This document shows, one piece after another, positions 8,957 through 17,327 of a DNA stretch of 64,000 bases (position 1 is the first letter of the stretch; each line of letters starts with the position of its first letter). A model generated the notes under the pieces. That model saw nothing but the letters and a program-made list of their open reading frames with translations. It was not told the DNA's origin and did no database searches. The translations under genes and the position numbers were made by a program. The DNA comes from Lachnospiraceae bacterium (GTDB lineage: Bacteria > Bacillota > Clostridia > Lachnospirales > Lachnospiraceae), in assembly GCA_016281605.1 (NCBI GenBank), contig JAEEJA010000019.1:34792-98791 (forward strand), written 5' to 3'.

Positions 8957-10570
8957 ATGCAGCAATTTACAGGAAAAGGTATAGGCAAGGGTGTTGCCAT
9001 AGGAAAAATAAAAATATTCGACAAAAGTGAGGAAAAGGTTCGTCGCGTAAGTGTAGAGGATACAGCTGCTGAATTTGCTCGTTTTGAGGAGGCTAAAGCA
9101 AAGGCTATAGAGCAACTTGGTGTTCTTTACGAAAAAGCCTGCGTAGAAGTAGGAGAAGAAAATGCAGCTATATTTGAAGTTCATCAGATGATGTTGGATG
9201 ATGATGATTACCTAGATTCTATAAAGAATATTATAGAAGAGCAAAAGGTTAATGCAGAGTATGCAGTTGCAACTACAGGTGATAATTTCTCTGAAATGTT
9301 TGCAAATATGGAGGATGAATACTTTAAGGCTCGTAGTGCTGATGTTAAGGATATATCCGAGAGAGTCGTAAGGATTCTTTCGGGAAGTGATGGTGACAGT
9401 TCTTCCATGGACGAACCTGTGATAATAGTAGCCCAGGATCTGGCTCCATCAGAGACCGTACAGTTTGACAAGTCAAAGCTTCTTGCATTTGTTACCCATC
9501 TGGGTTCATCCAATTCCCATACAGCAATACTTGCAAGAATGATGAATCTTCCGGCTATTATAGGTATTGAATTTGATAAGGCTTGGGATGGAAAGAAGGC
9601 TATAGTTGACGGTTATAAGGGCACTCTTACCATAGACCCTGATGATGAGCAACTAAAAGAAGCTCTTCTTATACGTGAGAAGGATAAAGAAAAAGCGAAG
9701 CTTTTACGTACACTTAAGGGTAAGCCTTCTGTTACTAAGAGTGGTAAGAAGATAAAGCTTTATGCTAATATAAAGGGCGTTAATGATACTGCGTCTGCGC
9801 TTGATAATGATGCAGAGGGTGTAGGCCTTTTCAGAAGTGAATTTTTATATTTAGAGGGTGATGATTTTCCTTCAGAGGAAACCCAGTTTAGCGCATATAA
9901 GACTGTTGCAGAGAATATGGGTGGCAAGCAGGTAGTCATAAGAACTTTGGATCTTGGTGCTGATAAGCAGGTTAGTTACTTTGATCTTGGACAGGAAGAT
10001 AATCCGGCCATGGGTTACCGTGCTATACGTATCTGTCTTACCCGTCCTGAAATCTTTAAGACTCAGCTGAGAGCCATATACAGAGCATCTGCATTTGGAA
10101 ATGTAGCGATAATGTTCCCTATGATTATATCCTTGGATGAAGTTTTGCAATGTAAAAAGATAGTTGAAGAAGTTAAGGCTGAACTTAAGGCTGAGGGGAT
10201 TCCTTTCAAGGAGGATGTTGAACTTGGTATCATGATTGAAACTCCGGCAGCAGCTGTCATAAGTGAAACATTAGCACATGAGGTTGATTTCTTCAGTATA
10301 GGAACCAACGATCTTACTCAGTATACCTTGGCTATTGACCGTCAAAATGCAAAGCTTGATAATATCAATGATTCACATCACCCAGCTGTTCTTGAACTAA
10401 TCAGAATGACAATCGAAAACGGACATAAGGGTGGAGCATGGGTTGGTATATGCGGAGAGCTTGCAGCAGATACGACTCTTACCAAAACATTTATAGAGTA
10501 TGGTGTGGATGAGCTTTCGGTATCACCGGGCTTTGTACTCTCTGTTAGAAATGAAATCATAAATAACTAA
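8957..10570 (+). CDS. ptsI: Phosphoenolpyruvate-protein phosphotransferase, enzyme I
   Basis: Takes phosphate from phosphoenolpyruvate and passes it to HPr. The swivelling domain has the phospho-His in GSSNSHTAILAR (near residue 188). The C-terminal TIM barrel has FRSEFLYL, TLDLGADK, MIETPAA, SIGTNDLTQYTLA and the acid/base Cys region VGICGE. With ATG 8957 (GGGAGG six bases upstream) the protein is 537 aa, a little short of the common 560-575 aa. The 568-aa ORF in the track begins in intergenic hairpin sequence and is rejected. A general PTS gene directly behind a sugar-specific operon makes the locus self-sufficient. Confidence 0.93.
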   Translation: MQQFTGKGIGKGVAIGKIKIFDKSEEKVRRVSVEDTAAEFARFEEAKAKAIEQLGVLYEKACVEVGEENAAIFEVHQMMLDDDDYLDSIKNIIEEQKVNAEYAVATTGDNFSEMFANMEDEYFKARSADVKDISERVVRILSGSDGDSSSMDEPVIIVAQDLAPSETVQFDKSKLLAFVTHLGSSNSHTAILARMMNLPAIIGIEFDKAWDGKKAIVDGYKGTLTIDPDDEQLKEALLIREKDKEKAKLLRTLKGKPSVTKSGKKIKLYANIKGVNDTASALDNDAEGVGLFRSEFLYLEGDDFPSEETQFSAYKTVAENMGGKQVVIRTLDLGADKQVSYFDLGQEDNPAMGYRAIRICLTRPEIFKTQLRAIYRASAFGNVAIMFPMIISLDEVLQCKKIVEEVKAELKAEGIPFKEDVELGIMIETPAAAVISETLAHEVDFFSIGTNDLTQYTLAIDRQNAKLDNINDSHHPAVLELIRMTIENGHKGGAWVGICGELAADTTLTKTFIEYGVDELSVSPGFVLSVRNEIINN

Positions 10571-10608
10571 TGAATTTATTCTTAATCATTTTTATATTTC
10601 TCTTAAAG

Positions 10609-10638
10609 GCGTACCTGACTTTTCAGGTGCGCTTTTTT
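10609..10638 (+). terminator. Rho-independent terminator after ptsI
   Basis: GCGTACCTGA / TCAGGTGCGC stem (one G-U) with a tight loop, followed by TTTTTT. Ends the sucrose/PTS transcript. Confidence 0.88.
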
Positions 10639-10652
10639 CAGTCTAAGCAAAC

Positions 10653-10681
10653 TTGACGCAGACATCTAATGAAAGTATAAT
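10653..10681 (+). promoter_or_regulatory. Strong sigma-A promoter before the broken gene
   Basis: TTGACG, 17-base spacer, perfect TATAAT. It lies 54 bases before ATG 10736. It may still drive the zinc-ribbon gene downstream, since no terminator was seen between. Confidence 0.75.
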
Positions 10682-10735
10682 AGAAGCATTAGTTATATAT
10701 AGAAATATATATGCGATATAGAAAAGGAATACCAG

Positions 10736-11225
10736 ATGAACGACAATAGTAATCGTAAAAATGTTAAAAAAATTCAAAGGATTCATTTAAAAATGGTCCT
10801 TGTTTTCATGCTTATGATTCTTGTTGCAGTAGTTATCATAGCGAGGATTACAGTAAAAATAACGGATAGAGCCTTGAAAAATGAGGCGGTTTCATTGACA
10901 ACATCGCTAAATGTTCAGATGAAACTTAATGTGGAAAGTTATATATCCAGAAGAGTGGGCTAAACTTCAGGGAGTTGAAAAGGGAATACCCGTGAGTGAA
11001 GCTGCAAGGAAGATATTAGACGGCGAAGGAAAGCTTTCCGGATTGCAGTACGAGGCTTCTGTAGTTATGGATAATAATAGTATATTGAGTCCTATGAGCA
11101 CTCTTCACGAAAGCAGTGTACTTTATGAAGCTTATATTGCTTCGTGTAATCTTGTACTTTTCGAAAAAAGTAATATTAAAGATGCGTCAGAAAACTTATA
11201 TAAAGAATTCAAGGAAAATATCTAA
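10736..11225 (+). pseudogene. Frameshifted or deleted sensor-like membrane protein remnant
   Basis: The first frame (10736-10963) has a good ribosome site (AAAAGGA) and encodes a basic N-terminus and one membrane helix (about residues 20-42). It then runs into KNEAVSLTTSLNVQM-like sequence resembling the start of a cache-type sensor or receptor, and stops at 75 aa. A second frame overlaps it (10929-11225, 98 aa) and continues to a stop before the next gene. It has no ribosome site and opens only after a TGA at 10920. The simplest reading is one gene that lost its middle and shifted frame. I do not recognise the family of the second part; an independent small gene is possible but less likely. 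Confidence 0.6.
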
Positions 11226-11250
11226 CTTATATAAAGATTAGGAGATTACT

Positions 11251-12879
11251 ATGTATCAATGTGAAAAATGTGGTGGAGAGCTTCGCTACAACATAGACAA
11301 GAAAAACATGAAATGTCAGTCATGCAGTTCTCTTTACTCTCCCTATGCGGTAGCAAAAGAGGAGGATGCAGAAGAAAGTGTGGGTAATAACGACGAAATG
11401 CTTATTAATGTATATCGTTGTCCGCAGTGTGGAGCGCAGATTCTTTCGGAAGATCAGGATGTAGCCGGCTTTTGCAGCTATTGTGCATCATCCGTGATAC
11501 TGGAGAAAAAGCTGGAAAGAGCTAAAAAGCCAGACTATATCGTTCCTTTTCTTTACAGTAAGGATTACTGTAAGGCAATGTACTTTAATCGTCTTAATAA
11601 AGATATATATGCTCCTTCAGATCTCAAAAATCCCGACGGAATCGAAGCTGTTAGAGGTATATACATGCCCTACTGGATTTATAAATTCAAGCAGTCAGGG
11701 TACTTAACTCTCAGTGCTACAGAGAAAAAGGATTATATATCAAAAGAACAAAATAAAAACTCAGGACAGTACTATACCTTCAATGCGGCTCTTCATGCGG
11801 AGTATGACGGAGTGGCACACGACGCTTCATCTACATATCCGGATTTTATAAGCGAAAGACTTGGAACTTACGATGTATATGATAACATGAAGGAGTTTAC
11901 TCCTGCATACTTATGCGGATTCTATGCTGATTCAGCCGACATAGGAAGCATTAATTATCAGTCATACGAAGCGGAGTGCTGTAAAGAACTTTCGGCAAAT
12001 AGAATAAGAGACAGAATATCACAGACCCATAATTTGATTTCGTCAAATGCCGAAATAAGAAAGCAAATCAAGTCAGAAACCCTAGAAACAAGGATGGCAC
12101 TCTTCCCGGTATGGTTTTTATCTTTCAGAAGGCATAAAAGAATGGCTTACGTTGCCATGAACGGACAGTCGGGAAGACTCCTTGCGGATATCCCCATATC
12201 CATCAGAAAATATCTGTTATTCAGCTTTTTGTTAACTATACCTTTGTTTTTATTATTTTACTTTATGCCGATTCATTCTAATACAGTTATGCTCCTTTCT
12301 GTAATTGCTATGACCCTGGTGGTTCAGCTTGTCTATAATAAAGAGCTTAAGTGGATTATGAAGAGAGACTTAATGATTGATGACGTGGGTCGAAAAATGC
12401 GGAAAAATAAAACTCTTGTCAAGGTTATGGATGATAGTCCCGATATAGAATCTATAGCAGGGATGATATCCGGAGGAAAACAAAACATAGGGCCATCTAT
12501 ATTATATACCTTTTTAATGATAATAGCGGCTATTGCACCCAATATGTGGACTTTGAATTTACATGTGGGCACAAGCTCCTTTTTATCTAAGCTTATGATA
12601 GGCATATATATTATAACAGTGGTTTCATCTGTTTTGATTTTCAGAAAAACCATAAGGCTTAAAAAAGGTAATAAGCGATTTGGTTTTATACTCTCAACCA
12701 TAGGAATCTTTGGTTGTGGCAATATAGTAGTTAAGCATACGGCAGAAGAAAGCCAATATGTAGTCGGTGCATTTATATGTATTATAGCGGTTATAGTACT
12801 GATTGTGGATCTTTTCCTGAATTATAATATGTTTGTAACTCAAAAAATCCCACAATTGGATTCAAGAAATAAGTGGTAA
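11251..12879 (+). CDS. Double zinc-ribbon membrane protein of unknown function
   Basis: The N-terminus holds two zinc ribbons: CEKCGG with CQSC (residues 4-27), and CPQCGA with CSYC (about 55-80). A soluble domain (about 85-310) follows, containing GIYMPYWIYKF. Then come several membrane helices (about 325-365, 410-460 and 475-525). Proteins of this design are common hypotheticals in Clostridia; the ribbons may bind zinc for folding or contact a nucleic acid or protein, but nothing shows which. The start is supported by AGGAGA before ATG. Translation would be followed 22 bases later by a small membrane protein. Confidence 0.8.
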   Translation: MYQCEKCGGELRYNIDKKNMKCQSCSSLYSPYAVAKEEDAEESVGNNDEMLINVYRCPQCGAQILSEDQDVAGFCSYCASSVILEKKLERAKKPDYIVPFLYSKDYCKAMYFNRLNKDIYAPSDLKNPDGIEAVRGIYMPYWIYKFKQSGYLTLSATEKKDYISKEQNKNSGQYYTFNAALHAEYDGVAHDASSTYPDFISERLGTYDVYDNMKEFTPAYLCGFYADSADIGSINYQSYEAECCKELSANRIRDRISQTHNLISSNAEIRKQIKSETLETRMALFPVWFLSFRRHKRMAYVAMNGQSGRLLADIPISIRKYLLFSFLLTIPLFLLFYFMPIHSNTVMLLSVIAMTLVVQLVYNKELKWIMKRDLMIDDVGRKMRKNKTLVKVMDDSPDIESIAGMISGGKQNIGPSILYTFLMIIAAIAPNMWTLNLHVGTSSFLSKLMIGIYIITVVSSVLIFRKTIRLKKGNKRFGFILSTIGIFGCGNIVVKHTAEESQYVVGAFICIIAVIVLIVDLFLNYNMFVTQKIPQLDSRNKW

Positions 12880-12901
12880 ATGTATAGAAAGAGAGGTAAA
12901 T

Positions 12902-13114
12902 ATGGTACATTTTTTCGGGAGTCTGTTTTTGGCTATTATGCTATCGTTGGTTATTAATTTTCTAATGGCAAGAAGTTTGTCTATGTCTAAGGAAGTTGAT
13001 GAAAAAGAGAAGATAACAAAAACTAAAAATTCATTAGAACTGAGTGGACAGATATTCAGACCTTCGAATCCTCTAGGTAAGGTTGCACAGAAATTCACGG
13101 ATAGATTCAAGTAG
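12902..13114 (+). CDS. Small single-pass membrane protein
   Basis: A 70-aa protein with one N-terminal hydrophobic helix (about residues 3-24), then a charged segment (SKEVDEKEKITKTK) and a basic C-terminus. GAGAGGT is placed well before its ATG, and it follows the zinc-ribbon gene by 22 bases, so it is probably real and co-transcribed. I do not recognise a family. The single helix and charged tail would suit a small accessory subunit of the upstream membrane protein, but that is inference. Confidence 0.6.
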   Translation: MVHFFGSLFLAIMLSLVINFLMARSLSMSKEVDEKEKITKTKNSLELSGQIFRPSNPLGKVAQKFTDRFK

Positions 13115-13123
13115 AATAAAGGT

Positions 13124-13152
13124 TTGCAATATATTGACAATTGATATAAAAT
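13124..13152 (+). promoter_or_regulatory. Probable promoter of the proA gene group
   Basis: TTGCAA, 17-base spacer, TAAAAT, 58 bases before the proA start. A second TTGACA/TTGACT pair in a 20-base direct repeat (ATATTGAC at 13131 and 13151) overlaps it. Confidence 0.45.
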
Positions 13153-13210
13153 ATTGACTTATCTTAAATAATAAAGATAGAAATAAAATGCAATTTAGAA
13201 GGAGGCATAT

Positions 13211-14458
13211 ATGTCATATATAGATGAACTTGGTAAAAAGGCTCTTAAAGCTAAGCAGAGCATAATGACAGCATCTACGGACGAAAAGAACAAGATACTA
13301 AGAGCGATAGCTGCTAAGCTTGTGGAGAGAAGTTCTGAGATAATCAGGATAAATGAAGAAGAAGTTAAGAGAGCGGCCGACAGGGGTACATCTGGACCTA
13401 TGCTTGACAGATTGAAGCTTGATGAAGGTCGTATAAAGGGAATGTCAGATGCATGTATAGAGCTTGTTAATCTCGAAGACCCGGTTTACGAGGTTGTGGG
13501 AGGTACTAAGAGACCAAATGGCATGAGAATTACAAAGGTGAGAGTACCTATGGGCGTTATAGGTATCATATTCGAGTCCAGACCCAATGTTACAGTGGAT
13601 GCTGCTACACTTTGTATAAAGAGTGGTAATGCAACTATATTGAGAGGCGGAAGTGAAGCAATCGAAACCAATAAATGTCTTATGGATATCATGAGAGAAG
13701 CGGTTTCGGAGTGTGGTTTTAATCCGGATATAGTTCAGCTTGTAACAGAGACTTCCCATGAGGTATCAGCAGAGCTTATGAAGGCAAACGATTACCTTGA
13801 CCTTTTGATTCCCAGAGGTGGATATCGCCTTATAAATGCTGTGGTACAAAATGCTACTGTTCCTGTAATTGAGACCGGTACAGGTAATTGTCATATCTAT
13901 ATTGATGCTACAGCAGATATCGATATGGCTGTCAATATAACAAATAACGGTAAGACTCAGAGACCGGGAGTTTGCAATGCTCTTGAAACCTGTCTCGTAT
14001 CAGAGGAAATTGCCGACACTTTTTTACCTGCTCTTAAGGAAAAGCTTGATGAGCATAATGTAGAAATAAGAGGATGCGAAAGAACTAAGGCAATACTTGG
14101 AGAATCTGTCGTAGATGCTACAGATGAGGATTATGCTACAGAGTTCCTTGATTACATTATAAGCATAAAGGTTGTTAAGGATGTTTATGAGGCAGTAGAG
14201 CATATATCTAAGTACTCTACAGGTCACTCAGAGTGCATTATAACAAATGATTATAAAAATGCATGTGTATTTCAGCAGACAGTTGATTCTGCTTGTGTTT
14301 ACGTAAATTGTTCAACCAGATTTACAGACGGAGGTGAATTTGGACTTGGAGCTGAGATAGGTATATCTACTCAAAAGCTTCATGCCAGGGGACCTATGGG
14401 ACTTAAAGAGTTAACAACAATCAAGTTTTTGATAGAGGGAACCGGTCAGATAAGATAA
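13211..14458 (+). CDS. proA: Gamma-glutamyl phosphate reductase
   Basis: Reduces gamma-glutamyl phosphate with NADPH to glutamate-5-semialdehyde, the second step of proline synthesis. The aldehyde dehydrogenase fold is full length (415 aa), with PMGVIGIIFESRPNVT, the LRGGSEA nucleotide region and the catalytic Cys in TQRPGVCNALET. C-terminal FGLGAEIGIST and RGPMGLKELTT motifs are typical of ProA. AAGGAGG before ATG fixes the start. proB, its usual partner, is not in the window. It opens a run of closely spaced genes (aroB follows after 18 bases). Confidence 0.95.
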   Translation: MSYIDELGKKALKAKQSIMTASTDEKNKILRAIAAKLVERSSEIIRINEEEVKRAADRGTSGPMLDRLKLDEGRIKGMSDACIELVNLEDPVYEVVGGTKRPNGMRITKVRVPMGVIGIIFESRPNVTVDAATLCIKSGNATILRGGSEAIETNKCLMDIMREAVSECGFNPDIVQLVTETSHEVSAELMKANDYLDLLIPRGGYRLINAVVQNATVPVIETGTGNCHIYIDATADIDMAVNITNNGKTQRPGVCNALETCLVSEEIADTFLPALKEKLDEHNVEIRGCERTKAILGESVVDATDEDYATEFLDYIISIKVVKDVYEAVEHISKYSTGHSECIITNDYKNACVFQQTVDSACVYVNCSTRFTDGGEFGLGAEIGISTQKLHARGPMGLKELTTIKFLIEGTGQIR

Positions 14459-14476
14459 AAAACGGAGTTTATAATT

Positions 14477-15589
14477 ATGAGTACATTTGATGTAGAGCTT
14501 AAAAGGGTTGTTGATGACAGCTATGAGATAGAAACAGGTTATGAGCTTTCCGGAAAGCTTATAAGCGACTTACGAAAGGGACTTGTAGGCAAGATAAAGA
14601 AGTTTGCAGTCATTACGGACAGTGTAGTAGAGGAGCTTTATGCAAGACATATACATAAGCTGCTTTTGGATGAAGGTTACAGCTCCGAACTCTTTGTGTT
14701 TCCGGCAGGAGAGAAGAGCAAGGTTCGTTCGACCAAAGAAATGATTGAGGACGCCATGCTTGAAAAGGAATACAGGAGAGATTGCTGTATAATAGCTGTA
14801 GGCGGAGGAGTTGTTACAGATTTAGCCGGATTTATCGCCGGTACATTTGCCAGAGGGGTTCCTTTTATAAACTATGCAACCACACTTCTTGCGGCGGCAG
14901 ATGCATCGGTAGGTGGAAAGACAGCGGTTGATACACCGAGAGCAACTAACCTGATAGGTCTTTTCAATCAGCCTAAAAAAGTATATATAGATATTGCAAC
15001 ATGGAAGACTCTTCCGAAGAATCAGATTTCAAGCGGCCTTGCAGAAACCATTAAACACGCATGCATGGCAGATGAAGAATTTTTTAACTATCTTGAGAAA
15101 AATATGGATAGTATCTTAAAGCTTGAAAAGGAGGCATGCGACCACATATCATACAAGAATTGTGAGATTAAGTATAAGGTTGTTATGAAGGATGAGAAGG
15201 AGAGTGGCCTTAGAGAAATACTTAATCTTGGACATACAGTGGGAAGAGCAATAGAGACCTGCAGTGATTATCGACTTCTTCACGGAGAAGCTGTTTCTAT
15301 AGGACTTGTGGCTCAGACTCACCTTTCCAGAAAGCTTGGGTACATGGATGACAGTCAGGTTGTGAGAGTGAGAGAATTACTTAAGAAAGCAGCTCTTCCG
15401 ATTGAAATACCTGATTATATCGATAAAGATGAACTTTTGGAAAAGCTTTATACCGATAAAAAGGTAAGGGACTCTAAATTAAGATTTGTGGTCCAGTATG
15501 GAATCGGAAGTATGGTAGAGTTTGATAAAAATGATTTTGGAATTTCGGTTTCTAAAGAAGAAGCAAGTGAAATATTAGATGAAATATGA
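14477..15589 (+). CDS. aroB: 3-dehydroquinate synthase
   Basis: Converts DAHP to 3-dehydroquinate, the second step of the shikimate pathway, using NAD and a divalent metal. The NAD-binding GGGVVTDLAGF and the AADASVGGKTAVD block carrying the catalytic Lys are intact. The metal ligands are present: Glu in LAETIKHA, and the two His in NLGHTVG and LLHGEAV. At 370 aa the length is normal. No other shikimate gene lies nearby, so this copy is separated from its pathway. It lies 18 bases after proA with GGAG upstream. Confidence 0.95.
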   Translation: MSTFDVELKRVVDDSYEIETGYELSGKLISDLRKGLVGKIKKFAVITDSVVEELYARHIHKLLLDEGYSSELFVFPAGEKSKVRSTKEMIEDAMLEKEYRRDCCIIAVGGGVVTDLAGFIAGTFARGVPFINYATTLLAAADASVGGKTAVDTPRATNLIGLFNQPKKVYIDIATWKTLPKNQISSGLAETIKHACMADEEFFNYLEKNMDSILKLEKEACDHISYKNCEIKYKVVMKDEKESGLREILNLGHTVGRAIETCSDYRLLHGEAVSIGLVAQTHLSRKLGYMDDSQVVRVRELLKKAALPIEIPDYIDKDELLEKLYTDKKVRDSKLRFVVQYGIGSMVEFDKNDFGISVSKEEASEILDEI

Positions 15590-15637
15590 TATTATATATT
15601 ATCGTAATAACCTTTTTTATAATTGGAGGAATTAATT

Positions 15638-16198
15638 ATGGCAGATGTTTATATTTTTCTAGCAGAGGGACATGAAGAAGTTGAGATGTTAACGGTTGTT
15701 GACATGCTTAGAAGAGCCGGAATATCGATTGATATGGTTTCCATAACAGGTGATCGTAAGGTTACAGGATCCCATAACATTACATTTGTGGCTGACAGAA
15801 CCCTTGAAGAAGTAACAGATGAAGATTTTTCTGATGCTAGGATGTTGGTTCTTCCCGGTGGTATGCCGGGAACACTGAATCTTAAGGATTGTAAGAGACT
15901 TACTGATAAGATACTTAAGTTCGATGAAGCAGGAAAGGGACTTGCAGCGGTTTGTGCAGCACCTACCGTATTTGGTGGACTTGGTATACTTGAAGGACGC
16001 CATGCAACATGCTATCCGGGTATGGAGGGCGACCTTACAGGTGCTATAGCATCAGAGGATGATGTAGTGGTAGATGATTATATCATTACAAGCAGAGGTA
16101 TGGGAACCTGTATAGATTTTGCAGGTGAGATAATAGCATTTCTCATCAACAGGGAGACTGCAGACAGAATCAAAAAGAGCATCGTTTATAAGAAATAA
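15638..16198 (+). CDS. DJ-1/PfpI family protein
   Basis: A 186-aa class-I amidotransferase-fold protein of the DJ-1/ThiJ/PfpI group. It has the conserved Glu near residue 14 (LAEGHEEVEM) and the nucleophile elbow Cys in AAVCAAP, matching the bacterial DJ-1 subset (YajL/human DJ-1) rather than proteases. Relatives are linked to protein deglycation and oxidative stress, but which activity applies here is not decided. The ORF track start at TTG 15623 precedes the GGAGG at 15625-15629, so ATG 15638 is used. Confidence 0.88.
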   Translation: MADVYIFLAEGHEEVEMLTVVDMLRRAGISIDMVSITGDRKVTGSHNITFVADRTLEEVTDEDFSDARMLVLPGGMPGTLNLKDCKRLTDKILKFDEAGKGLAAVCAAPTVFGGLGILEGRHATCYPGMEGDLTGAIASEDDVVVDDYIITSRGMGTCIDFAGEIIAFLINRETADRIKKSIVYKK

Positions 16199-16225
16199 TA
16201 TATTAAAAACAGGAGGTTTATAATT

Positions 16226-16528
16226 ATGGTTAAGCACGTAGTACTATGGAAATTCAAGGATTCACTTACAGAAGTTGAGAAGGATGGTATCAAGAACGAT
16301 ATCAAGAGAAGACTCCAGAATCTTAACGGACAGATTGAGGGTGTTAATTCCATTGAGGTTCACACAGAAGGTCTTGAAAGCAGCAATATGGATGTTATGG
16401 CTGAGTGTGAACTTGCAAACAAGGAAGCACTTGTAAGGTATAATGGAAGTCCTGAGCACCAGAAGATTAAGGACGAGAGCATAACTCCATATATGGAATC
16501 GAGAAATGTGTTTGATTGGGTTGATTGA
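16226..16528 (+). CDS. Dabb (stress-responsive alpha/beta barrel) protein
   Basis: A 100-aa single ferredoxin-like Dabb domain: it opens with MVKHVVLWKFKD and ends with the typical P.....I.PYMESRNVFDW pattern. Such proteins form dimeric barrels; some are enzymes, others only stress-induced, and no catalytic set can be assigned here. CAGGAGG upstream of ATG supports the start. It follows the DJ-1 gene by 27 bases, and pairing with a DJ-1 protein suggests a stress-related transcript. Confidence 0.85.
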   Translation: MVKHVVLWKFKDSLTEVEKDGIKNDIKRRLQNLNGQIEGVNSIEVHTEGLESSNMDVMAECELANKEALVRYNGSPEHQKIKDESITPYMESRNVFDWVD

Positions 16529-16558
16529 TTTTTATTTTCGTAATAATATAAAAAAGGT

Positions 16559-16586
16559 TTGCAAAATACTAAAAATAGTGTATAAT
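16559..16586 (+). promoter_or_regulatory. Sigma-A promoter
   Basis: TTGCAA, 16-base spacer, TATAAT, 37 bases before the TTG start of the next gene. Confidence 0.65.
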
Positions 16587-16622
16587 TAATATAACTTTTT
16601 GAGGAAGAGGGGTACATAAACA

Positions 16623-17204
16623 TTGGCAAAGAATATTTATGATCAGAGTTCAGATAATGACGAAATTGAGAGCGAAAAGGAATACGAAGAGCAAAACCAG
16701 GTGCCTGATTTAGGCAGTATTAATGCTACTAATGTATTCAGTCAAGGTATCTTAAAGGATGACCTTACTGCAAAGGAAAAGGATATTGCTCAGCAGGTAT
16801 GGGAATTTGTTCGTGAGTTCTCTCTTCCTGCAGATAAGGGTGGTATTACTGATGCAGAGAGACTTGAGGCATTTTCAAGTGCGAGTCCTATGGACATCTT
16901 CTCAAGTTTCAAGGATTTTGACAGCATCAAATCTAAGATTATTCAGTGGGATGCTGACAGCATCAAGCAGAATGATGTTATACAGAACAAGACCAAGGGT
17001 GAGATTGGTGTTGTTTTGAAGAAGTTTTATGTTAATGACCTTAATGGATATCTTACAAAGTATCAGGTATTTACTGAGGGCGGAATCTTTGCTATCTGGG
17101 AGTCAAGCGAGATTGGAAAAACTGATACAGCTATAGAGGGTGCTGATGAAGTATTCGGAAAGATCGTTGATCAGTTGAAGGACGTTAAGGATTCCATGAG
17201 ATAA
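16623..17204 (+). CDS. Unknown acidic cytoplasmic protein
   Basis: A 193-aa soluble protein with a very acidic N-terminus (SSDNDEIESEKEYEEQ), no membrane segment or signal peptide and no motif I recognise. The start is a TTG preceded by a GA-rich ribosome region (GAGGAAGAGGGG) about nine bases upstream; no in-frame ATG exists until residue 98 (SPMDIF), so the unusual start is required. It has its own promoter and terminator and thus seems monocistronic. Codon use resembles its neighbours. An internal out-of-frame ORF (16759-17019) is a shadow. Confidence 0.7.
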   Translation: MAKNIYDQSSDNDEIESEKEYEEQNQVPDLGSINATNVFSQGILKDDLTAKEKDIAQQVWEFVREFSLPADKGGITDAERLEAFSSASPMDIFSSFKDFDSIKSKIIQWDADSIKQNDVIQNKTKGEIGVVLKKFYVNDLNGYLTKYQVFTEGGIFAIWESSEIGKTDTAIEGADEVFGKIVDQLKDVKDSMR

Positions 17205-17253
17205 TTTTATCATGTGAAGCAAAGAAAAGTTAAATATTTTATGAATTCTGAAA

Positions 17254-17279
17254 TCGGGCACTTGTGTGCCCGGTTTTTT
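17254..17279 (+). terminator. Rho-independent terminator
   Basis: CGGGCAC / GTGCCCG stem with a TTGT loop, then TTTTTT. Confidence 0.9.
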
Positions 17280-17299
17280 CATGTTATACTGTCAAACGT

Positions 17300-17308
17300 T
17301 GCTACAAT
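17300..17308 (+). promoter_or_regulatory. Extended -10 promoter of the esterase gene
   Basis: TGCTACAAT (TGn plus TACAAT) lies 19 bases before ATG 17328, with no good -35 box; it follows directly on the upstream terminator. Confidence 0.45.
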
Positions 17309-17327
17309 ATAAAGGATAAGAGATAAC

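Noticed and set aside
10929-11225. 98-aa ORF as an independent gene
   Set aside because: No ribosome site before its ATG, overlaps the end of the first frame, and opens right after a stop; a frameshifted remnant explains it better.
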